Translations under genes and position numbers: made by a program
Notes under the pieces: model-generated
What the model saw: the letters and a program-made list of their open reading frames with translations, nothing else
What the model was told of the DNA's origin: nothing
Databases searched by the model: none
Source: FEN-1297 sp046704565
GTDB taxonomy: Bacteria; Bacteroidota; Ignavibacteria; Ignavibacteriales; Ignavibacteriaceae
Length of the DNA: 26,678 nt
NCBI GenBank assembly: GCA_046704565.1
Contig: JBJKRP010000054.1
Coordinates: 1 to 26,678 of the forward strand
Reading direction: 5' to 3'
Part shown: positions 1 to 6,021 of the stretch, one piece after another
Numbering within the stretch: the first letter of the stretch is position 1
How the letters are laid out: every line of letters begins with the position of its first letter

Positions 1-493
1 CTCCCATTCCGTAATGAGAGGGGACGCAATCAAGGTACATGAAACTACCTGAACCAATTAAATCTTCGCGTGTTAAATTTAATTCCGTGGCTGTCATATC
101 CTTCCAATACAGGTATTGCATACCATATTCATCAGTCGCGGTGTCTAAATTACTAAAGTTGCAATACTGTGCACCGTCGATTATCTGTATATCATAAGGT
201 CCGTCGCTCATAAAGCTACTTAAATTTATGTTGCCCTGTTTTTCAAACAATTGTTGTCTTGGATCGATGGAATTATGATATCCTGCCCAAACCACCTGCC
301 AATAATGATCGGTTTCAGAATTTTCAATATATGGTCCACAAGGTGTGTATCCCCTTTCATTTTGAGCTATTTTTCTTGCGCCCTGCAAACCAATAGCTTT
401 TGGTTTAATCTCCACCTTTTCTTTTATTACTGTCTGCGGCAAGACTATCATACACGCCGTCAAAAAAACAAAAACCGTTAAAAGAATTTTCAT
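1..493 (-). CDS. Secreted protein of unknown function, C-terminus cut by left edge
   Basis: An open frame of 164 codons starts with ATG at 493 and runs off the left edge with no stop. A GAGGGAG ribosome-binding site lies about 7 bases upstream. The product begins MKILLTVFVFLTACMIVLPQ, a short charged end followed by a hydrophobic core, so a Sec signal peptide is likely and the mature protein should be exported. The visible mature part is polar, rich in Tyr, Trp and Asn, and has three Cys (in YTPCGPY, QYCNF and LDCVP). I do not recognise a family. It sits 90 bases downstream of the LuxR-type regulator gene on the same strand, with a dyad and a possible -35 box between them, so it may be that regulator's target. 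The function is unknown. Confidence 0.75.
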   Translation of the reverse strand, partial: MKILLTVFVFLTACMIVLPQTVIKEKVEIKPKAIGLQGARKIAQNERGYTPCGPYIENSETDHYWQVVWAGYHNSIDPRQQLFEKQGNINLSSFMSDGPYDIQIIDGAQYCNFSNLDTATDEYGMQYLYWKDMTATELNLTREDLIGSGSFMYLDCVPSHYGMG

Positions 494-558
494 ATTACAA
501 CTCCCTCATTAAAATCTTCTTAAGGTAACTTCCCGAACCTAAGTTTATAAGCTCATTC

Positions 559-581
559 TGTCAATACAGAGATTCTGTATT
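559..581 (-). promoter_or_regulatory. Dyad operator-like site overlapping a possible -35 box
   Basis: A perfect inverted repeat, AATACAGA (563-570), GAT, TCTGTATT (574-581), lies in the 97 bases between the regulator stop and the secreted-protein start. On the minus strand its inner edge runs into TTGACA (564-559), followed 17 bases later by TAGGTT, a plausible but weak sigma-70-type promoter pair. There is no T-run after the dyad, which argues against a terminator. LuxR-family proteins bind dyads of about this size near -35. That this one binds the adjacent regulator is inference. Confidence 0.4.
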
Positions 582-583
582 CG

Positions 584-1447
584 TCAATATTTAATTCCTT
601 CTTTAATTTTCTCCTTAAATACCCGGCAAAATAGAAAAAGAATCTTAGAGTTCTCGAAGCCGTACTTTTCCTTTATTCTTGTCTTAATAGTATCTATTGT
701 ACGCCAGAAGTTAGTATGGTCATCGGCTATCTGTCTATTGCTTTTGCATTCGGCAATGTCCACCATAACTTCTCTCTCTTTCAGGGTAAGCCTGTTTATT
801 ATCTCCCCGGCATCCGGGAATAAACTGTGTATTGCATTTAGAACATACCCATCAATACCCTCATAGATTAAGGCACTCTTTTCACCGCGAAGATGTATAT
901 TAAGATTTAGTGTGTCTTTACTCCAGTTTCTTTTTAGAGCTAATGACAAAACAGGACCATCGTAATAATTGAGAGCGCACCTTACCGATTTAACCGTCTC
1001 GATAAATTTTTTGCCGGGATCGGGATAATGTAATCCTTTTTGTTCCGACCTTTGCCCGCGATAAAAAGCATGTATTAAAAAGTCTTTCAAGGGTGTTTCA
1101 TCATTATGGAGTACGGCATTAACGTTCAGGTCGAGAAGTGAATTCAAATATCCTTCATTGTTACTGTCGGTGTAGACTATTGTTTTAAGTTCGGTATCCT
1201 TAATAGCAATTTTATTTTCCTCAAGGAAGTGTGAAGCTGCAGTATTACTTATTGATAGGTTATCTATAAACATCACAATGTTATATGCAGGTGTGGAGTC
1301 GCTATTCTCCAAATGCCTTAACGGCAAATTGAATTTGCTTGAACAGTAGCAAAGAGAAATACTATTTTCCATTAACAGAAGCTTTTCGAGTCCTTCTATA
1401 AGCGGAGGGCTTTCCGAAACAGCAAATAAATTTATTGGAGTCTCCAT
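584..1447 (-). CDS. LuxR/NarL-type transcriptional regulator with degenerate receiver
   Basis: A 287-residue protein with two recognisable parts. Residues about 1-135 follow a NarL/FixJ receiver fold: an opening strand and helix (AVSESPPLIEGLEKLL), a central strand (YNIVMFIDN), and a last strand-helix (NAVLHNDETPLKDFLIHAF). The acidic pair after strand 1 is replaced by Ser-Glu, and the usual Lys of the last strand is His, so normal aspartate phosphorylation is doubtful. The C-terminus carries a GerE/LuxR helix-turn-helix beginning LTLKEREVMVDIAECKSNRQIA, the best-conserved stretch. The ATG at 1447 is preceded by AAAGGA, which supports the start. No partner histidine kinase adjoins it. It probably acts as a DNA-binding regulator, possibly of the downstream secreted-protein gene. 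The receiver assignment is from pattern only. Confidence 0.75.
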   Translation of the reverse strand: METPINLFAVSESPPLIEGLEKLLLMENSISLCYCSSKFNLPLRHLENSDSTPAYNIVMFIDNLSISNTAASHFLEENKIAIKDTELKTIVYTDSNNEGYLNSLLDLNVNAVLHNDETPLKDFLIHAFYRGQRSEQKGLHYPDPGKKFIETVKSVRCALNYYDGPVLSLALKRNWSKDTLNLNIHLRGEKSALIYEGIDGYVLNAIHSLFPDAGEIINRLTLKEREVMVDIAECKSNRQIADDHTNFWRTIDTIKTRIKEKYGFENSKILFLFCRVFKEKIKEGIKY

Positions 1448-1521
1448 CCCTATTCCTTTTAAATATTTACGAACTCAAGTTTTTCACACCTATTAGTTTA
1501 CGTTGGACATCATTATTTGAA

Positions 1522-1557
1522 CTTGCCCCCTAATTTTTTCCTGAAACCTTGCCCCCT
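1522..1557. repeat. Two direct copies of CTTGCCCCCT, 26 bases apart
   Basis: The 10-mer CTTGCCCCCT occurs at 1522-1531 and again at 1548-1557, separated by a T-rich spacer, between the divergent regulator and MFS genes. Such G-rich repeats are out of character with the AT-rich surroundings. Read on the minus strand as AGGGGGCAAG, they resemble the repeated terminal boxes of IS21-type elements, but no transposase gene is present. An operator pair is the alternative. Confidence 0.35.
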
Positions 1558-1567
1558 TTAGTTGTCT

Positions 1568-1583
1568 TTTCCATAGATGGAAA
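1568..1583. repeat. Short palindrome TTTCCAT-AG-ATGGAAA
   Basis: A perfect 7-base inverted repeat with a 2-base centre lies just downstream of the G-rich repeats. It could be a regulator site in the divergent intergenic region. It is too compact to form a hairpin without losing inner pairs and has no T-run, so it is not a terminator. Confidence 0.3.
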
Positions 1584-1660
1584 CGACTCTGCTGTAATGT
1601 AATAAAAATATTTTTAAAAAGAATCAGTACAACTACGTATATAAGATTTCAACACTTATT

Positions 1661-1782
1661 CCCGCCAATGCTGTTTTGAAGGTTAGTCTTTCAGCTTTTT
1701 TATTATTAAAAGACTAAGCTGCTTTAAGAAAAATCATATTTTTGATTACTCCGGCTTCTGCTTTATATTGGCGGGATTTTTT
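1661..1782 (+). other. Nested inverted repeats ending in a T-run: possible structured leader or small RNA
   Basis: CCCGCCAAT (1661-1669) pairs perfectly with ATTGGCGGG (1767-1775), which is followed directly by ATTTTTT. Two perfect stems sit inside: TTAGTCTTT (1683-1691) with AAAGACTAA (1709-1717), and AATCA (1732-1736) with TGATT (1743-1747). Together they would make a three-way-junction RNA of about 115 bases whose closing stem ends like an intrinsic terminator, just 14 bases before the MFS start codon. I recognise no known riboswitch class. It could be a regulated leader, or a small RNA with its own terminator. Confidence 0.4.
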
Positions 1783-1795
1783 ATTGGGTTTTTAA

Positions 1796-2950
1796 TTGTC
1801 GCTGAAAAAAATTCCCCGCCAGGTAATTATACTCGGGCTGGTAAGCTTGTTTACGGACATTGCCAGCGAGATGCTGTATCCGGTTACACCATTGTTCCTG
1901 ACAACCGTTTTAGGCGCTTCAATGGCTGTTGTGGGAATCATAGAAGGTATTGCGGAAGTTACCGCAGGATTCCTTAAAGGATACTTCGGAAGACTTTCCG
2001 ATAGGATTAACAAGCGCTCAATCTTTGTTACAATCGGGTATGGAATCTCTGCAGTTGTAAAGCCTCTGCCGGGTCTCTTTCCTTATATTCCCACAGTTTT
2101 ATTTTCAAGAGTAACCGACCGTGTTGGGAAGGGCGCAAGAACAGCTCCGCGCGATGCATTGCTTGCGAGCTATGCCGACGGAAACACCGGCGCAATATTC
2201 GGCTTCCTCAGGGGAATGGATACGCTCGGTGCAGCTTTAGGTCCGGTTGCTGCTTTGGTACTTCTTCATTTTTATCCGAACGATTACGTTTTAATCTTTC
2301 TTGTCGCATTCCTTCCGTCTGTTGTAGCTGTAGGATTTACTTTCTTTGTTAAAGATAAAGTTGTAGCTGCCGCTCAAAGGAAAAAAGAAAAATATTCCGA
2401 AGTCTGGAAGAACTCGCCTGCGCAGTATAAAAAGGTAATTTACCTGATAACCGTTTTTTCTTTAGTAAACAGCAGCGATGTTTTTTTAATATTAAAATCG
2501 CAGAATGTTTCTCACTCGAGCACGCTGGCTATACTCGGCTACATATTTTATAATTTAATTTATGCCGGCGCTTCTTACCCGGCAGGAATCTTATCGGACA
2601 GATTCAGCAAGAAGAAAATTTATATTATAGGTTTAATAATCTTTTCTATCGTCTATTTCGGATTTGCAACGGCGCCCGGCTTAAATATTATCTGGGGAAT
2701 GTTTATACTTTACGGAATTTATGCGGCATCAACGGAAGGCATAGCAAAAGCCTGGGTATCCGATTTAATACCCGACCGCAACCGTTCAACCGCAATCGGA
2801 TTATTTACAATGCTGTCCAGCCTTGCGATGATGCTCGGCTCGTTATTTACGGGAATATTGTGGGATGCATTCGGCTCGACAATTCCGTTCCTTGTATCGT
2901 CGGCTGTCAGTCTTTTAGTTGCATTGATTTTATTATTTTTGAAGAACTGA
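1796..2950 (+). CDS. MFS transporter, 12-TM permease of unknown substrate
   Basis: A 384-residue integral inner-membrane protein of the major facilitator superfamily. The two halves each carry the loop 2-3 signature: GRLSDRINKR after TM2 and GILSDRFSKK after TM8. The N-terminal stretch SLFTDIASEMLYPVTPLFL and the segment RVTDRVGKGARTAPRDALL are typical of a widespread prokaryotic MFS subfamily whose substrates are not established. The length fits 12 transmembrane helices. The start is a TTG. No ATG in frame lies upstream of the conserved N-terminal region, so TTG is the most reasonable choice, although only a weak GGG precedes it. The histidine kinase gene follows after 12 bases and is likely co-transcribed. 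The family is secure; the substrate cannot be told. Confidence 0.85.
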   Translation: MSLKKIPRQVIILGLVSLFTDIASEMLYPVTPLFLTTVLGASMAVVGIIEGIAEVTAGFLKGYFGRLSDRINKRSIFVTIGYGISAVVKPLPGLFPYIPTVLFSRVTDRVGKGARTAPRDALLASYADGNTGAIFGFLRGMDTLGAALGPVAALVLLHFYPNDYVLIFLVAFLPSVVAVGFTFFVKDKVVAAAQRKKEKYSEVWKNSPAQYKKVIYLITVFSLVNSSDVFLILKSQNVSHSSTLAILGYIFYNLIYAGASYPAGILSDRFSKKKIYIIGLIIFSIVYFGFATAPGLNIIWGMFILYGIYAASTEGIAKAWVSDLIPDRNRSTAIGLFTMLSSLAMMLGSLFTGILWDAFGSTIPFLVSSAVSLLVALILLFLKN

Positions 2951-2962
2951 AAATGATGGCTT

Positions 2963-4717
2963 ATGCTCTGGCAATTTAACTGGTACGTATTTGCACTTAT
3001 ATTAAATACAATCTTAGCCGCCTCTCTATCCGGCTACACCTGGAACTTAAAAAATATCGCAGGCTCAAGGTACTTTGCTCTATTTCTTCTGGGCTGCGCA
3101 GTGTGGGACTTTTCCGCAATCTTCGAATTGTCCTCAACCGTTCTGACAACCAAAATTTTATTTTCAAAGCTATCGTATTTCGGCGCCGCAACGGTTGCAA
3201 ATTTCTGGTTCTTCTTTGCAGCGAGCTTCTCTAAAAAATACCGGATAAAAAGGGACCTGCTTTACCTTTTCTGGATCATTCCTGTTTTCGTTATTATAAT
3301 GGCTTGGACCAACGAAGCACACAAGTTGATATGGACCAACGTATATTTAAAAAGTAGTCCTTACGGAATTATTGCCATATACAAGCACGGACTTTTCTTC
3401 TATATACTTGTTGTCTATTCCTACATCCTGTTGTTCTTAGGGACCGTAATATTAATTAAAGAAGCTTTTAACCTCCCTAAAATTTACAGGAAGCAGAGCC
3501 TCATACTTATTTTAGCGGTCTGCATTCCCTGGTTTGGAGACGTATTGTACGTACTGGAATTAAGCCCTATCCGCGGGCTCGATTTCGGCACGTTCGCCTT
3601 TACACTTTCAGCCATACTGATCGTATTCGGTTATCTGAGGCTGCGCCTTTTTACAATTTCCCCTATTGCGCAGGAGATAATCTTTTCAAACATGCTCGAA
3701 GGAATAGTAGTAATGGATGAAAATTTCCGGCTCGTACAGATGAATAAATCCGCAAAGAATTTTTTATGCGCTAACATTGAGACCGGCGAAAATATACAAG
3801 CTGTTATTATGGAACAATTCCCAGCTATATCCTTGGAAAAGCCGGATGTTGAACAGGAATTTCCCGTAACAAAGGGAAATGATAATTACTGGTACGGGAT
3901 TAAGCTCTCTTCAATTAAAAATTCCAGGGGAGAAAACATCGGCAGGATTTTTATTATCCGAGATATAACGGAAAGGAAAAAGAGCGAGGAATCCTTAAAG
4001 AAATCGGAAAGGAATTTCCGGGAGATGAATGAGATTAAAAACAGATTCTTCTCTATTCTCTCTCACGATCTCCGGAACCCTTTCGGCAGCGTGCTGGGAT
4101 ATTCCGATATATTGAAAGAGGAATACAATACTCTTTCAAACGAAGAAAAGCTTGACTTCATTGAACAGATTAATATATCTTCAAATAATATTTACAGGCT
4201 GCTGGAAGATCTGCTGGAGTGGTCCAGACTTAATATGGACACCTTTAAGCCTCAGCTTGAAGAGATAAATCTTTCCGACGGAGTCGATGAAACAATTAAG
4301 CTTATAAAAAACCTTGCCGCAAAGAAACACGTTTCGATAAATAACGAGGTCGCGCCGAAGTGCTCGGTAAAAAGCGATGCCTCTATGGTACAGCTTCTCT
4401 TCAGAAATCTGATTTCGAACGCGATAAAATTTTCACCGCCGGGAAGCAGCATTAGAGTCTGTTCGAAAGAAAACGACGGATGCATTGAAATCAGCGTTAT
4501 TGATAACGGTGTAGGAATAAAACCGGAAACATTACCATTGCTGTTCAGACCGGACGTCAAATATTCCACCGAAGGCACTGCAAATGAAAAAGGGACCGGG
4601 CTCGGACTTGTTCTCTGCAAAGAAATTGTGAATAAGCTTGAAGGACAAATCAAGGTTGAAAGTCAGCCGGGGAAGGGAAGCACGTTTAGTTTTACGCTGC
4701 CGCTAAATAACAAATAA
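2963..4717 (+). CDS. Membrane sensor histidine kinase (7TM-PAS-HisKA-HATPase)
   Basis: A 584-residue hybrid of sensor and kinase domains. Residues about 1-225 form seven hydrophobic segments resembling the N-terminal 7TM sensor module of histidine kinases. A PAS domain follows (about 235-330, beginning EIIFSNMLEGIVVMDENFRL and ending IRDITERKK). The dimerisation domain holds the phospho-accepting His368 in SILSHDLRNP. The ATPase domain has the N box (NLISNAIKF, about 482-490), the G1 box DNGVGI and the G2 box GTGLGLVLCKEI, so it should be active. It should autophosphorylate at the membrane and pass phosphate to a response regulator, but none is encoded beside it, so it is an orphan kinase. 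The closely preceding MFS gene suggests co-expression and perhaps sensing linked to transport. The signal is unknown. Confidence 0.9.
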   Translation: MLWQFNWYVFALILNTILAASLSGYTWNLKNIAGSRYFALFLLGCAVWDFSAIFELSSTVLTTKILFSKLSYFGAATVANFWFFFAASFSKKYRIKRDLLYLFWIIPVFVIIMAWTNEAHKLIWTNVYLKSSPYGIIAIYKHGLFFYILVVYSYILLFLGTVILIKEAFNLPKIYRKQSLILILAVCIPWFGDVLYVLELSPIRGLDFGTFAFTLSAILIVFGYLRLRLFTISPIAQEIIFSNMLEGIVVMDENFRLVQMNKSAKNFLCANIETGENIQAVIMEQFPAISLEKPDVEQEFPVTKGNDNYWYGIKLSSIKNSRGENIGRIFIIRDITERKKSEESLKKSERNFREMNEIKNRFFSILSHDLRNPFGSVLGYSDILKEEYNTLSNEEKLDFIEQINISSNNIYRLLEDLLEWSRLNMDTFKPQLEEINLSDGVDETIKLIKNLAAKKHVSINNEVAPKCSVKSDASMVQLLFRNLISNAIKFSPPGSSIRVCSKENDGCIEISVIDNGVGIKPETLPLLFRPDVKYSTEGTANEKGTGLGLVLCKEIVNKLEGQIKVESQPGKGSTFSFTLPLNNK

Positions 4718-4733
4718 AACTTACTCATAAACC

Positions 4734-4770
4734 TGAACTTACACTTGAGCCTGGTTTAAGTGTAAGTTCA
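4734..4770 (+). terminator. Strong 13-bp hairpin after the histidine kinase gene
   Basis: TGAACTTACACTT (4734-4746) and AAGTGTAAGTTCA (4758-4770) are perfect complements, with further wobble pairs toward the loop. It begins 17 bases after the kinase stop. There is no clear T-run on either side, so it may be an atypical terminator, an RNA-stabilising hairpin or a processing site rather than a classic intrinsic terminator. Confidence 0.45.
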
Positions 4771-4865
4771 AGTAAAACGTGAAATAAAGGTTGAATGGTC
4801 AATTTCGGTCACTTCAAACTGAACTTCCATTTTCTTATTTTTACGTTCCAAAATTGATGTTAAAG

Positions 4866-5558
4866 ATGAATTCGGAAAAAGAAATTGCAGTTGTTGCCGT
4901 CAGCGGAGGAATGGATAGCTGTGTTACTGCGGCAATTGCCAGCCGCTCGTACAGGCTCGCTTTCGCTCATATAAATTACGGACAAAGAACGGAAGCGCGC
5001 GAGCTTAAAGCATTCAATGACATTGCCGATTTCTACGGTGTTGAAGAGAGACTGGTAATCGATTTAACCCATCTTTCAGGGATCGGCGGCTCTTCTTTAA
5101 CGGATAAAAATATTGAAGTGAGCATGGCGGATTTAAGCAATAAAGAAATTCCGTCTTCTTATGTTCCGTTCCGTAATGCAAACATACTATCAGCCTGCGC
5201 AAGCTGGGCGGAGGTATTGCAGGCAAAGGCAATCTTTTTCGGAGCGGTCTATGACGACTCATCAGGCTACCCGGACTGCCGTCCGGAATTTTACAGTGCG
5301 TTCGAGAAAGTTATTGATATTGGAACCAAACCTTCGACCAAAATTAAGATTCAGACGCCCGTCATTAAGCTTTCAAAGTCTGAAATTGTAAAGAAAGGAA
5401 TTGAGCTTGGCGCGCCGCTTCATTTAACATGGTCGTGTTATCAGAGTGAAGACGAAGCCTGCGGAGTTTGCGATAGCTGCGCACTGCGTCTGCGCGGCTT
5501 TAAGCAAGCCGGAGTTGAAGACCCGATACCATACAAAGTAAAACCGGAATATGTTTAA
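4866..5558 (+). CDS. queC: 7-cyano-7-deazaguanine synthase QueC
   Basis: QueC converts 7-carboxy-7-deazaguanine to preQ0 using ATP and ammonia, in the queuosine tRNA-modification pathway. The 230-residue product has the PP-loop SGGMDS (residues 13-18), the family stretches SYVPFRNANIL and SSGYPDCRPEF, and a C-terminal zinc site made of Cys191, Cys199, Cys202 and Cys205 (CGVCDSC). The length is normal for the family. I chose the ATG at 4866 because homologues begin just before the PP-loop. An ATG at 4857 and a TTG at 4791 are in frame, but the extra residues do not look conserved. queF, the next enzyme of the pathway, follows after 37 bases. The other pathway genes (queD, queE, folE) are not in this window. 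Confidence 0.93.
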   Translation: MNSEKEIAVVAVSGGMDSCVTAAIASRSYRLAFAHINYGQRTEARELKAFNDIADFYGVEERLVIDLTHLSGIGGSSLTDKNIEVSMADLSNKEIPSSYVPFRNANILSACASWAEVLQAKAIFFGAVYDDSSGYPDCRPEFYSAFEKVIDIGTKPSTKIKIQTPVIKLSKSEIVKKGIELGAPLHLTWSCYQSEDEACGVCDSCALRLRGFKQAGVEDPIPYKVKPEYV

Positions 5559-5595
5559 AATCAGCCCGGAATAAAATTATAAATCTGAGGAAATC

Positions 5596-5967
5596 TTGAA
5601 CGAAAAGACAAAACTGCTTGAAGTATTTAACAATGCATATCCCGATAGAGATTACCTTGTAACTCATTCGGCGCCGGAGTTTACGTCTGTCTGCCCGAAG
5701 ACAGGACAGCCGGACTTTGCAACTATGGTGATAGAATACATACCGGATAAGCTTTGTATCGAACTTAAATCACTTAAGTTCTATCTAAATTCCTACAGGA
5801 ATGACGGAATTTATTTTGAAAGCGTTACAAATAAAATTCTTGACGACCTGGTAAGGGTCTGCAAGCCGCGGTACATGCAGATAACGGCTCAGTTCAACGT
5901 ACGCGGCGGGATTTCGTCCGTGGTAAAAGCAGTGCACACAAAAAAAGGATTCAGAAGAAATAATTAG
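5596..5967 (+). CDS. queF: NADPH-dependent 7-cyano-7-deazaguanine reductase QueF
   Basis: QueF reduces the nitrile of preQ0 to the amine preQ1, which is then inserted into tRNA. At 123 residues this is the short, unimodular (YkvM-like) type. The catalytic Cys33 sits in SVCPKTGQPDF and the general acid Asp40 in the same segment. The substrate-binding stretch ELKSLKFYLNSYRN follows, then the GIYFE motif. The start is TTG, well supported by a GAGGA ribosome-binding site 5 bases upstream. It lies directly downstream of queC, so the two consecutive steps are encoded together and probably share a transcript, perhaps also with the downstream glnD-type gene 54 bases away. Confidence 0.93.
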   Translation: MNEKTKLLEVFNNAYPDRDYLVTHSAPEFTSVCPKTGQPDFATMVIEYIPDKLCIELKSLKFYLNSYRNDGIYFESVTNKILDDLVRVCKPRYMQITAQFNVRGGISSVVKAVHTKKGFRRNN

Positions 5968-6021
5968 CCGGAGATGTTATACGAAGGCTCTTAATATTAA
6001 TCGTAAAATTACATTTAAGAT

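Noticed and set aside
1578..1593. A sigma-54-like -24/-12 site (TGGAAA-N5-CTGCT, with GG and GC 10 bases apart)
   Set aside because: Two mismatches in the -24 half and one in the -12 half; a single such match in several kilobases of non-coding sequence is expected by chance, and it overlaps a palindrome with its own explanation.
1768..1977. Open frame overlapping the MFS start in another frame
   Set aside because: It is short, lies over a well-conserved transporter sequence and shows no recognisable protein features.
4791..4865. A 25-residue N-terminal extension of QueC from an upstream TTG
   Set aside because: QueC homologues begin close to the PP-loop, the extra residues show no motif, and internal ATGs fit better.
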